In this document: in pieces, positions 25,406 through 34,154 of the stretch | How the letters are laid out: each line of letters begins with the position of its first letter | How positions within the stretch are numbered: the stretch's first letter is position 1 | NCBI GenBank assembly: GCA_910585345.1 | Contig: CAJUDS010000001.1 | Location: 503,858-551,600 of the forward strand | Length of the DNA: 47,743 nucleotides | From: an uncultured Lachnospiraceae bacterium | GTDB taxonomy: Bacteria; Bacillota; Clostridia; Lachnospirales; Lachnospiraceae | Reading direction: 5' to 3' | Position numbers and translations under genes: made by a program | Notes under the pieces: model-generated | The model's database searches: none | What the model was told of the DNA's origin: nothing | The model's input: only the letters and a program-made list of their open reading frames with translations

Positions 25406-26770
25406 TCAGTTTTTGAAGCTGTGAATCGGGGCTGGAATCCTGCCGCCTCTGCGAATAAAATCATCACACGAAAACGCGTTGACCGGCATAATCGGCGCAT
25501 AGCCGAACAAACCGCCAAATTCCACCCGGTCTCCCACATCCTTTCCGATCGCCGGAATAATCCTGACTGCCGTGGTTTTCTGGTTTACCATGCCGATGGC
25601 CATTTCATCCGCAATCATACCGGAAATGGTAGACGCTTTCGTTTTGCCGGGGATCGCAATCATATCCAGTCCCACCGAGCAGACACAGGTCATTGCTTCC
25701 AGTTTTTCGAGTGTCAGCGCGCCCGCGCAGACCGCATCAATCATCCCCTGGTCTTCGGATACCGGAATAAACGCGCCGCTTAATCCGCCCACATAGGAGG
25801 ACGCCATAACACCGCCTTTTTTTACCTGGTCATTTAAAAGGGCAAGCGCTGCAGTCGTGCCCGGCGCGCCTGCATATTCCAGTCCGATTTCACAAAGAAT
25901 GTCGGCCACACTGTCCCCGACAGCCGGCGTAGGCGCCAGAGACAAATCTACAATGCCGAAGGGGACGCCAAGCATCCGGGAAGCCTCCTGTGCCACAAGC
26001 TGACCGACCCGCGTCACCTTAAACGCAGTTCTTTTAATTGTCTCACACAAGACTTCAAAATTTTCGCCCCGTACTTTTTCCAAAGCGGTTTTCACGACCC
26101 CCGGCCCGCTGACGCCTACGTTAATGACCGCATCCGCCTCCGTAACGCCATGAAACGCGCCTGCCATAAACGGATTATCATCCGGTGCGTTACAAAATAC
26201 CACCAGCTTCATACAGGAGATGGAATCTCTGTCAGCAGTCAGTTCCGCCGCCTCCCTGATGATCTCTCCCATTAGTCTGACAGCATCCATGTTGATGCCC
26301 GTCTTGCTGGAACCCAGATTCACGGAACTGCATACGCGCTCCGTTTCCGCCAGCGCCATTGGAATCGAACGGATCAGCAATTCATCCGCCTTGGTCATCC
26401 CCTTAGAAACAAGAGCGGAATAGCCGCCGATCAGATTGACCCCCACCGCCTTTGCCGCCCTGTCCATCGTATAGGCAAGCGCTGCAAAATCTTCTGTTGT
26501 ATGGCAGGCCGCCGCGCCAACCAAAGACATCGGTGTCACAGAGATCCGTTTGTTGACAATCGGAATACCAAATTCCTTCTCGATTTCCTGTCCGGCGGGC
26601 ACAAGGCCGGCCGCCGCTTTTGTGATCTTATCATATATCTTTTGGCTCAGCCTTTCCAGATCGGAATCAATACAGTCAAGAAGGCTGATTCCCAGCGTAA
26701 TCGTACGCACATCCAGATTTTCCTTTTCAATCATTTTGTTTGTTTCCGAAACCTCAAATATATTCAGCAT
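25406..26770 (-). CDS. UPF0210/DUF711 family protein (PFL-like)
   Basis: 454 aa, about the family's usual length. Family features: DVRTITLGISLLDC near the start, INVGVSGPGVVKTAL near 217 and FGIVDLSLAPTPAVGDSVADIL near 275. Some relatives share a fold with pyruvate formate-lyase, hence the PFL name, but no glycyl-radical motif is seen and lyase activity should not be assumed. It follows the ACT-domain gene by 30 bp; this pair is conserved across Firmicutes and suggests ligand-controlled amino-acid metabolism. Last gene of a long operon. Confidence 0.9.
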   Translation of the reverse strand: MLNIFEVSETNKMIEKENLDVRTITLGISLLDCIDSDLERLSQKIYDKITKAAAGLVPAGQEIEKEFGIPIVNKRISVTPMSLVGAAACHTTEDFAALAYTMDRAAKAVGVNLIGGYSALVSKGMTKADELLIRSIPMALAETERVCSSVNLGSSKTGINMDAVRLMGEIIREAAELTADRDSISCMKLVVFCNAPDDNPFMAGAFHGVTEADAVINVGVSGPGVVKTALEKVRGENFEVLCETIKRTAFKVTRVGQLVAQEASRMLGVPFGIVDLSLAPTPAVGDSVADILCEIGLEYAGAPGTTAALALLNDQVKKGGVMASSYVGGLSGAFIPVSEDQGMIDAVCAGALTLEKLEAMTCVCSVGLDMIAIPGKTKASTISGMIADEMAIGMVNQKTTAVRIIPAIGKDVGDRVEFGGLFGYAPIMPVNAFSCDDFIRRGGRIPAPIHSFKN

Positions 26771-26800
26771 GATTTTCTCCTGTTATACTCTGTTTTTCCT

Positions 26801-27073
26801 TTAAATCCGATGCATAGATTTAAAAATATCCTCCCGCTGGCACTTGATCACCACACCAATCTCCTCTCCCAACGCCTTTAATTCATCCGCCATATCCCCA
26901 TGCGGCTTCGCTGCCTTGGTCGTATCTACAATCATCATCATATTAAAATATTCCTGCACGATCGTCTGGGAAATATCCAGAATATTGATCTGATTCTCTG
27001 CCAGATACGTGCAGACCTTTGCAATAATTCCCACCGTGTCTCTGCCAACTACCGTAATAATTGTTTTTTTCAT
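26801..27073 (-). CDS. ACT domain protein (UPF0237)
   Basis: 90 aa, a single ACT domain plus a short tail: IITVVGRDTVGIIAKVCTYL, then NQINILDISQTI and YFNMMMIVDTT. ACT domains bind amino acids or related small molecules. It is 9 bp downstream of the metallo-hydrolase and 30 bp upstream of the UPF0210 gene, its usual partner, and probably regulates or signals with that protein. Confidence 0.93.
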   Translation of the reverse strand: MKKTIITVVGRDTVGIIAKVCTYLAENQINILDISQTIVQEYFNMMMIVDTTKAAKPHGDMADELKALGEEIGVVIKCQREDIFKSMHRI

Positions 27074-27082
27074 AATCTCCTC

Positions 27083-27880
27083 CTATATCCGTATTATTTC
27101 CGATACTTCACTGCGTTTTGCCACCGAAATGGGAAAATCATTTCCCTTAAAATCATTGTCCGACATCGTAATTTCCACTCTGACCGTCTCATACGCCAAT
27201 TCCGCCATATTATTTTCTTTGCTCAAATGTCCTAAAACGACCGCTTTCAGATCATCGTGCAAAATGCGGCACAGAAATCTCCCTGACACTTCATTCGACA
27301 GGTGTCCTCTTTCGCCCAGTATTCTCTGTTTGAGGTAATACGGATACGGACCGCTCTCCAGCATCCTGACATCATGATTCGCCTCCAGCAAAACCGCGTC
27401 CATGCCTTTCAGGCATTCCACTGTATAGTCATTATACACACCCAGATCCGTTATAACGGCCGCCTTTTTCCGGTCATGCCTAAAACGGTATGCCACAGGC
27501 TGCGCGGCGTCATGGGAAACATGCATCGGGACTGCCGTCATGTCCTTAATAACAAACTTTTCATCTTCTCTGATCTCCTGGAAAAGCTCCTCCGGTATTT
27601 CCCCCAGAGAGCTCGCCTCCTTGATTTTCCGGATCGTCCCCGCTGTGGCATAAATCGGTATTTGCCGTTTTCTCACCAGCACACCCAGCCCGCTGATATG
27701 ATCGGAATGCTCGTGGGTGACCAGAATGCCGTCAATATCCTGCAGGGACAATTCCACTTTCTTTAGTCCGTCTTCGATTCGTTTTCTGCTGATCCCCGCA
27801 TCTACCAGAAGATGCGTCGCATCCGTTCCGATGTATATACAGTTGCCGCTGCTTCCGCTTGCAATGCTGCACATCCTCAT
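27083..27880 (-). CDS. MBL-fold metallo-hydrolase, YycJ/WalJ type
   Basis: 265 aa beta-lactamase-fold hydrolase. The metal motif THEHSDHISGL lies near 60-70, preceded by SGSSGNCIYIG and LLVDAGISRKRI. In relatives such as WalJ the protein is a nuclease-like enzyme linked to cell wall/DNA metabolism. Several ATG codons compete: 27889 overlaps the upstream stop (ATGA) but is too near the GGAAGG site; 27880 has proper spacing and is chosen; 27874 is also possible. It follows the FtsA-like gene directly in the polA operon. Confidence 0.88.
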   Translation of the reverse strand: MRMCSIASGSSGNCIYIGTDATHLLVDAGISRKRIEDGLKKVELSLQDIDGILVTHEHSDHISGLGVLVRKRQIPIYATAGTIRKIKEASSLGEIPEELFQEIREDEKFVIKDMTAVPMHVSHDAAQPVAYRFRHDRKKAAVITDLGVYNDYTVECLKGMDAVLLEANHDVRMLESGPYPYYLKQRILGERGHLSNEVSGRFLCRILHDDLKAVVLGHLSKENNMAELAYETVRVEITMSDNDFKGNDFPISVAKRSEVSEIIRI

Positions 27881-27885
27881 TAGTG

Positions 27886-30240
27886 TCATTCCTTCCAATA
27901 AATTTCTATCCTGTCTCCACTGGAAAGCGCCGCCATATATTGTGCATCCTTTCCATTCAACAGCGTGACTATCCCTTTCCCCTTGGGCTTTGACAGATCA
28001 AATTCAATGTAATCAAACACATCCACAAAGACATACGACGGTTTTCCCTGCATCGTCACGGATGCGCCGTTGACAATCACCGCCAGGGAAGCCGGACCGT
28101 CTGCCGCAGGCGTCTCTTTTTCCTGCCCGCCGTCAGGCGCAGCAACAGGCTGGCCCTTATCGGCAAACGGTTCCGCACCAGAAGAACCCGCCTGTACTTT
28201 TGCCGTATCTGCAGCCGCCGGCAAAACAGATTCCGCTGCGTTCGTATCTTCCGCCGCCAAAGAGTCCTCGTTTTTTACGTCCGGCTGCCGGGGTAAGTCC
28301 TGCACTGCCCCCTCGCCTTCTGAAGGCTCAGAGAAATCCGGCCTCGTCCCGCCGACTGCTTCCGCCTGCTCCGCGTCGTGACAGGACTGCGCTTCCCCAT
28401 CGTCATCCGGCAGATCGGCATAAGTTGCAGCCTCCGCCCCGCCTGATTCTTCATACTGCTCCACATCAGAAAGTTCCAGCACCTCCATTGTCCAGATCAC
28501 CGAAAAATTTTCATACACTTTTGTATTCATATCAGCCAATTTGTTATTGACATAAATGTTCATCTCTTCATTGATGGTGACATCCATAAATTCCGCAACC
28601 TGCCGCACCGTATAGAAACTGATCATTTCAATCCGGTCGTCTTCCTGTATATCATAATAGCCTGACTGCAGCTGCCCGTTTACGCTGGCAAATTTAGGCA
28701 GGGTAATCTTTTTTTCATTTACCTCCACGACAATAACGGCATTATATTCCGGAAGCTGCTTAATCTCCATCGCCGCCCCCCGTCCTGCCGTAGACTCCTG
28801 AACCGCAATGACATCATTGGCATGAATCGGCGTATAAATATCAGCTGTTCCGCCATTAACAGTAATCACCGCAGCCTCACCCAGCTCTCCGCGGATCATA
28901 CGGCTCTTTCCGTCCACAGAAAAATGCAGCGCTTTCCCTCTTTTGGGGAAGAGTCTGTCATTGGGAAAATCCGCCTGCATGGCGGCGTCAACCACTGCCA
29001 GTCTGGAATTATCGTACAACTTAATTCTCCGGTTATTAAATGTAACAAAGATAAACGAATTGCTCTGTTCATAAAAAGACAGACAGATACCGATCGGGGT
29101 TACAAGCAGAGAATCCTTTTTGATCTCTTTTTCGAGAAATTTAATTTTCTGCATCACCTCTTCCCCGCGCAGCGCCACACGCTGGGCCGGAATGCCAAGA
29201 TATCCCGCCAGTGTGTCCGTATAGCTGCAGACTTTACCGCCTCCGCCTACTACAAAAACGGCGCTGACAGCCTTATCGCCGTTCAGTTCCTTTATTTTAT
29301 CCGACACCTGTTTTGTCATAGTCTCTACCACCGGACGCATTACCTCCAGCAGTTCTTCCCTCGTTATGGTCTGAGACAGTCCCATGATATCCTTGTATTC
29401 GATGTTCTCCCGTTCGCCGCCATCCCGCTTGATCTGTTCTGCGGTAACAAAATCCACAAGACAATGCTGTGCCACAGCTTCCGTCAAAGCGTCCCCCGCA
29501 ATCGGAATCATCCCATACGCCACAATGCTGCCGCCCTTGGTAATAGAAATATCGGAAGTTCCCGCTCCCACATCCACGAGCGCAATATTTAACATCCTGT
29601 ACATCTCCGGAATGGCAACCTGTATGGCAGCAATGGGCTCCAATGTCATATTGACTACCTCCAGGCCCGCCTGCCCCACCGCTTTATACAACCCGTCCAC
29701 GACATCCTCCGGCAGGAATGTGGCAATGATATCCGCACCGATCGATTTCGCCCTGTGGTCTTCGAGATTGCCGATCACATAATTGTTCATATAATAACGC
29801 ATAACGGAATAGCCAACGCAATAAAACTTTATCCCGGAGTCATTGCCTTGGTTTATAAACTCTTCATAGGCCTTCTCAATTCCTTTCGATTCCAGCGCAT
29901 AGATTTCCTCGGCGCTAATTTCTCTTTCCTCTTCAAATTCCTGATCTGTATGTATTGTAACAGTTTTCAGCACACGGCCCGCCGCTGCAATACACACGTC
30001 GTCCAGCCGGCCGCCGATCGCATCTTCCAGTTCCGCCTTTACCCGCGCTATCGTCGCGCCGACTCTGCCGATATCGTGAATCTGTCCATCAAGCATAGAC
30101 CGTGTCTCATGCTCCCTGACACGCTGCGCCACAACCTGAAACTGGTCGCCTGACTTATACCCCACCGTTCCCACAATGCTCCTCGTCCCGATATCAAGTC
30201 CAAATACAAGTTTCCCCGGATATTTCCTTATCTCTTCCAC
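27886..30240 (-). CDS. FtsA/PilM-like actin-fold ATPase with long C-terminal extension
   Basis: 784 aa, almost twice the length of FtsA. The first 400 residues are an actin-like ATPase: phosphate-1 FGLDIGTRSIVGTVG (12-27), phosphate-2 NIALVDVGAGTSDISI (about 218-233) and adenosine loop AVFVVGGGGKV (about 317-327). Residues about 400-590 look like beta-rich repeats (ITVNGGTADIYTPIHAND). About 590-715 is an acidic, low-complexity linker, and a small beta domain follows (SLAVIVNGASVTMQGKPSYV). No FtsA-type C-terminal membrane helix is seen. It overlaps coaE by 13 bp in the polA operon. Role unknown; cell division or an envelope machine is inferred only from the fold. Confidence 0.8.
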   Translation of the reverse strand: MEEIRKYPGKLVFGLDIGTRSIVGTVGYKSGDQFQVVAQRVREHETRSMLDGQIHDIGRVGATIARVKAELEDAIGGRLDDVCIAAAGRVLKTVTIHTDQEFEEEREISAEEIYALESKGIEKAYEEFINQGNDSGIKFYCVGYSVMRYYMNNYVIGNLEDHRAKSIGADIIATFLPEDVVDGLYKAVGQAGLEVVNMTLEPIAAIQVAIPEMYRMLNIALVDVGAGTSDISITKGGSIVAYGMIPIAGDALTEAVAQHCLVDFVTAEQIKRDGGERENIEYKDIMGLSQTITREELLEVMRPVVETMTKQVSDKIKELNGDKAVSAVFVVGGGGKVCSYTDTLAGYLGIPAQRVALRGEEVMQKIKFLEKEIKKDSLLVTPIGICLSFYEQSNSFIFVTFNNRRIKLYDNSRLAVVDAAMQADFPNDRLFPKRGKALHFSVDGKSRMIRGELGEAAVITVNGGTADIYTPIHANDVIAVQESTAGRGAAMEIKQLPEYNAVIVVEVNEKKITLPKFASVNGQLQSGYYDIQEDDRIEMISFYTVRQVAEFMDVTINEEMNIYVNNKLADMNTKVYENFSVIWTMEVLELSDVEQYEESGGAEAATYADLPDDDGEAQSCHDAEQAEAVGGTRPDFSEPSEGEGAVQDLPRQPDVKNEDSLAAEDTNAAESVLPAAADTAKVQAGSSGAEPFADKGQPVAAPDGGQEKETPAADGPASLAVIVNGASVTMQGKPSYVFVDVFDYIEFDLSKPKGKGIVTLLNGKDAQYMAALSSGDRIEIYWKE

Positions 30241-30833
30241 AGATATTCCCCCATCTTTTTGTCAATCTGTTTATAAACGTATGTCATTTCCCCGCTGTTG
30301 TCAATCACAAAGCCGCAATGCTTCCTGTATGTCTCATCGGAAAGCTGCGCACCGAAAATGCTGTCAATCCGCGCATCCGTATAATTCCTTCCAATCCGCA
30401 GCCGCTTGCGCCGGACAGATTCTTCCGCATAAATATACCACATTTCCTCTACGATTTCCTCATATCCGCATTCAATTAAAAGCGCCGCCTCCAAAAAGAA
30501 AAAAGCCGTTTCTCCCCTGTGTCTTTCCGCATCGATTTCCTGCAGAATATATGACTTTACCGCCGGGTGGACGATTTCATTCACAGCCTCAAGCAGCTCC
30601 CTGTTGTGAAAAATCTTTTCTGCCATTTTTTCCCTGGCAATCCGCCCGTTTTCCTGCACAATGTCCCTGCCCAGCAAAGAAACAATCCGGTCGTAACAGA
30701 CCTGACCCGGCTCCTGCAGAATCCCGGCGGCTTCATCCGCAAACAATATCCTGCAGTGATAACGCTCCTTCATGTAATTGAGTATTTTTGTCTTACCGGC
30801 GCCCACACCGCCGGTCACTCCGATTACCCGCAT
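30228..30833 (-). CDS. coaE: Dephospho-CoA kinase
   Basis: Last step of coenzyme A synthesis: phosphorylates the 3'-OH of dephospho-CoA. 201 aa from ATG at 30833, which has GGAGAATACGG before it; the frame extends 15 codons upstream without a good ribosome site. P-loop GVTGGVGAGKTKIL is at 4-17, and EIVHPAVKSYI and FFFLEAALLIECGY match the CoA-binding and lid regions. The polA-coaE order is common in Firmicutes. Its end overlaps the FtsA-like gene. Confidence 0.96.
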   Translation of the reverse strand: MRVIGVTGGVGAGKTKILNYMKERYHCRILFADEAAGILQEPGQVCYDRIVSLLGRDIVQENGRIAREKMAEKIFHNRELLEAVNEIVHPAVKSYILQEIDAERHRGETAFFFLEAALLIECGYEEIVEEMWYIYAEESVRRKRLRIGRNYTDARIDSIFGAQLSDETYRKHCGFVIDNSGEMTYVYKQIDKKMGEYLWKR

Positions 30834-30898
30834 CCGTATTCTCCGTTTATCCCTCTTACAACCTGCTCCGTGATACAATTCGCCCGGTCACACCGTCT

Positions 30899-33535
30899 TT
30901 ATTTTGCCTCGTACCAGTTCATCCCGGTGTGCAGATCCACTTCAAGTGAGACGGACAAATGCACTGCCTGCTTCATCTCCTCCCGCAGTATCTGCTCCAC
31001 TAGCTGCGCTTCCTCCTGCAGTGTTTCAATCAGGAGTTCATCATGAATCTGCAGAATCAGTTTAGACCGGCAACCCGCCTCTTTCAGAGCCTTATATACA
31101 TGAATCATCGCTATCTTAATAATATCCGCTGCCGTACCCTGAATCGGCGAATTCATTGCCACCCGCTCTCCGAAAGAACGCTGCATATAATTACCGGAAG
31201 ACAGCTCCGGCACCGGGCGTCTGCGCCCGAACATCGTCGTCACATACCCTTTTTCCTTTGCCTCTTCCACTGATCTGTCCAGAAATGCTTTCACCTTTGG
31301 ATATGTGGCGAAATATTCTTTGATGTATCCTTCGGCTTCTTTTCTGGAAATGCTCAGATCCTGACTCAGACCAAAAGAACTGATCCCATATACTATGCCG
31401 AAATTGACCGCCTTTGCATTCCGTCTCTGTGCATCTGTTACTTCCGGCAATGGCGTATGAAACACTTTTGACGCCGTAATCCGGTGAATGTCCTCATCCT
31501 GCCGATATGCCTCGATCAGCTGTTCGTCTCCCGACATATGAGCCAGAATACGCAGTTCAATCTGCGAATAATCCGCGTCGGTAAAAATATGTCCTTCTCC
31601 CGGTACAAACACTTTGCGGATCAGTCTGCCAAGCTCCATACGCATAGGAATATTCTGCAGATTCGGTTCCGTAGAGCTGATCCTCCCTGTGGCCGTAATC
31701 GTCTGGTTAAAATTTGTGTGTATCTTTTTGTCTTCTCCGATAAAAACGGACAAACCGTCCGCATAGGTAGACTTCAATTTTGCAAGCCCCCGGTATTCCA
31801 ATATCTCACCCACAATCGGATACTCCGGCGCCAGTTTCTCCAATACATCCGCCGCTGTGGAATAGCCGGTCTTTGTTTTCTTTCCGCCTGGAAGCCCCAG
31901 CTTTCCAAACAAGATCTCTCCCAACTGTTTCGGGGAATTAATATTAAAATCCTCTCCTGCCTTTTCATGAATAGACTGTTCCAGCTCCGCTATCCTGCCC
32001 TCCAACGCCTCTCCATAGCGCTTCAGCTCCTGTGCCTCCGCCCGGATACCCTCTTTTTCCATATCATACAATACATATGACAACGGCATTTCAATCTCAC
32101 GGAACAACCGGGACATCCCGCTCTCTTCCAGTTTCCGCTGCAGTACACTCTGTGCAGCATAGGCAGTATACGCACCATAACAGCCATAAGCTATAAACTT
32201 TTCCAAGTCACTCTCCGCTGCCTCCCGCATATTCTTCCTGCCAAAACATTCCCCATAACCCGCCATCATCAGCCCCAGATGTTCCTGCGCCACATCCTCT
32301 ATGGCATAATCACTTTTCAGCGGATTGAGCAGATATGCCGCAAGCTGGATATCAAAGCACCCGTCCGTGTCATCGCTCTTCCAATAAGGATACATGCTTT
32401 TTAGAAAAAAACCTGAAATCATCGTACTGCCCTGCATTCCCGCCAGCTTTTCCCCCAAATAAGTTTCTGTCAAAAAGCCCTGGCACAGTATCAAGCAGAT
32501 ATCGTTTTCAGAATAACATAGTCCTACCCCCGAAAGTCCTGACGCTTTATCCGTAAGCAGATAAACACCTGTCCGCCGCGCCTTGGCACAGGCCTGGAAT
32601 ATAGCCTCCGCCTCAGACCGTTCTGTCACAAGGCGGAATTTTTCTGTCAGGCCCGCCGCCTGTTCCTCTATTTTAAAGTGTCCCAGCAGGTTTTTAAATT
32701 CCAGTTCTTTCATGAGCGCATAGGCTTCCTGCGTAAACAAATCGTGCATCCTGGCAGCCTCAAACGAAAAAGACAACTGCGCGTCCGTTTTAATCGCAGC
32801 CAGCGCCCTGCTTAATTTTGCAAGCTCTCTGTTTTCCTGCAGTGATTCACGAATAGACTTTTTGGATATGGATTCCAGATTCTCATAAATTGCAGAAATC
32901 GAACCATACTGTGTTATAAGCGCTATGGCGGTTTTTTCACCTACTTTTGGCACGCCGGGAATATTATCAGAGGCGTCTCCCATAAGCGCTTTCAGTTCTA
33001 TAAACTGCGCAGGTGTGACGCCGTATTTTTTTTCCACATCCACAGCATAATAATCCTCTATTTCCGTTCTGGCGCCCTTCGTCTTTGGAATCCGTATTTT
33101 AGTATGCGCGGAAGCAATCTGCAGCAAATCCCGGTCGCCGGAAACAAGCGTCACTTCCAATCCCGCCCTCTCGCTCTTCCTGGCCAGCGTACCGAGAATG
33201 TCATCCGCCTCCAAACCTGCCTTTTCACAAATCTGCACCCGCATAGCCTGAAGCAGTTCTTTCAAAACAGGAACCTGCTCCACCAATTCTCCCGGCATAG
33301 GTTTCCTTGTCCCTTTATACGCCTGATACATCTCATGCCGAAAGGTAGGCGCTTTGACATCAAAAGCCACCGTCAGATAATCCGGTTTTTCTTCCTCAAG
33401 AATTTTAAAAAGAATATTCAAAAATCCATATACTGCATTGGTATGCAGTCCTTTTGCATTGCTCAGCAAAGGAACGCCATAAAATGCTCTGTTCAATATG
33501 CTGTGCCCGTCGATCAAAACAATTTTTTCACTCAT
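30899..33535 (-). CDS. polA: DNA polymerase I
   Basis: 878 aa repair and Okazaki-fragment polymerase. The 5'-3' nuclease domain fills about 1-290 (LIDGHSILNRAFYG, LEADDILGTLARK, LKALMGDASDNIPGV). The 3'-5' exonuclease-like domain (about 300-470) lacks the DxE motif (it reads LLTDKASGLSG), so proofreading is probably absent, as in many Firmicutes. The polymerase domain carries motif A DADYSQIELRILAHMSGD, motif B RRNAKAVNFGIVYG and motif C LQIHDELLIET. The start ATG overlaps the stop of the zinc-finger gene by 4 bp (ATGA). Confidence 0.98.
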   Translation of the reverse strand: MSEKIVLIDGHSILNRAFYGVPLLSNAKGLHTNAVYGFLNILFKILEEEKPDYLTVAFDVKAPTFRHEMYQAYKGTRKPMPGELVEQVPVLKELLQAMRVQICEKAGLEADDILGTLARKSERAGLEVTLVSGDRDLLQIASAHTKIRIPKTKGARTEIEDYYAVDVEKKYGVTPAQFIELKALMGDASDNIPGVPKVGEKTAIALITQYGSISAIYENLESISKKSIRESLQENRELAKLSRALAAIKTDAQLSFSFEAARMHDLFTQEAYALMKELEFKNLLGHFKIEEQAAGLTEKFRLVTERSEAEAIFQACAKARRTGVYLLTDKASGLSGVGLCYSENDICLILCQGFLTETYLGEKLAGMQGSTMISGFFLKSMYPYWKSDDTDGCFDIQLAAYLLNPLKSDYAIEDVAQEHLGLMMAGYGECFGRKNMREAAESDLEKFIAYGCYGAYTAYAAQSVLQRKLEESGMSRLFREIEMPLSYVLYDMEKEGIRAEAQELKRYGEALEGRIAELEQSIHEKAGEDFNINSPKQLGEILFGKLGLPGGKKTKTGYSTAADVLEKLAPEYPIVGEILEYRGLAKLKSTYADGLSVFIGEDKKIHTNFNQTITATGRISSTEPNLQNIPMRMELGRLIRKVFVPGEGHIFTDADYSQIELRILAHMSGDEQLIEAYRQDEDIHRITASKVFHTPLPEVTDAQRRNAKAVNFGIVYGISSFGLSQDLSISRKEAEGYIKEYFATYPKVKAFLDRSVEEAKEKGYVTTMFGRRRPVPELSSGNYMQRSFGERVAMNSPIQGTAADIIKIAMIHVYKALKEAGCRSKLILQIHDELLIETLQEEAQLVEQILREEMKQAVHLSVSLEVDLHTGMNWYEAK

Positions 33536-33855
33536 TTAATAATCACCAACACCGTCATCAGAAGCACCGCCAGTATTGCCAATGTTTCCATGATATACAT
33601 AAACCATATGACTCTCCTTCTGGAACGTATCTTCTTTCTGGCGCCTTCCATCTTTTTTTCCAACTGCTTCTGCAGATCAAAGGAACTTTCCTTTTCCAGC
33701 CGCCGCATGCCTTCCGTGACAAGATACTGGATTGCAAGCTCTTCCTGACACTCTTCGCATTCCGTCACATGCTTCATGAAATTCTGCAGCTCTTTTCCCT
33801 CTATCTCGTCCTCAATAAATCTATAGATATTTTTACGGGTTTCCTTGCAATCCAT
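33532..33855 (-). CDS. Zinc-finger (zf-HC2-like) single-pass membrane protein
   Basis: 107 aa. The N-terminus has an anti-sigma-type zinc-binding pattern: Cys3, His29, Cys33 and Cys36 (KHVTECEECQEEL). A charged helix follows (LQKQLEKKMEGARKKIRSRRR), then one membrane segment at about 81-105 ending in VIIK. Such proteins often bind a sigma factor, but no sigma gene is adjacent. It overlaps polA by 4 bp (ATGA), so it is translationally coupled to it. ATG at 33855 follows GAGGTAGTTGT. Confidence 0.75.
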   Translation of the reverse strand: MDCKETRKNIYRFIEDEIEGKELQNFMKHVTECEECQEELAIQYLVTEGMRRLEKESSFDLQKQLEKKMEGARKKIRSRRRVIWFMYIMETLAILAVLLMTVLVIIK

Positions 33856-33924
33856 ACAACTACCTCATTAAGTGTCCTGCTGTCTATTATTACCAGATTC
33901 AAAAATATCTCGCCAAGTGTTCCT

Positions 33925-33953
33925 ATTATATAACAAAATGAAGAATTTGGAAA
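33925..33953 (-). promoter_or_regulatory. Promoter for the zinc-finger/polA operon
   Basis: Minus strand TTTCCA (33948-33953), 17-bp spacer, consensus TATAAT (33925-33930), about 70 bp before the start codon. Confidence 0.65.
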
Positions 33954-33971
33954 GATAAAGCACTTTTGTTT

Positions 33972-33990
33972 CACGGAAATCAATTTTTCG
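33972..33990 (+). repeat. Third copy of the CACGGAAATCAATTTTTCG motif
   Basis: 19 nt identical to the right arm (read on the minus strand, 5975-5993) of the inverted repeat between the GH25-like gene and apbE. Here it lies about 20 bp upstream of the -35 of the polA operon promoter. The rest of the gap to 34154 holds only a terminator. Confidence 0.6.
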
Positions 33991-34093
33991 TTCATTGTAA
34001 CAAATAGATTGGAAGAATGTTCCATTGTGAAGGATATTCGAAACGCTTCGTATCCACAAACTATTCATTTCATTGCCGACACCCATACATCAC

Positions 34094-34121
34094 AAAAAAG
34101 AGAGAGGATCTCTCCTCTCTC
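34094..34121 (-). terminator. Terminator of the PTS operon
   Basis: GAGAGAGGA/TCCTCTCTC stem with a 4-nt loop (34100-34121), followed on the minus strand by TTTTTTG, 33 bp after the EIICB stop. Confidence 0.9.
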
Positions 34122-34154
34122 CTGCCAGGTTTTTTGTCATATAACATGCAGAGC

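Noticed and set aside
25406..26770. Pyruvate formate-lyase
   Set aside because: The family name PFL is misleading; no glycyl-radical or Cys-Cys active site is present.
33532..33855. Anti-sigma factor
   Set aside because: Only the zinc-binding pattern supports it; no sigma factor gene is adjacent, so the name was not used.
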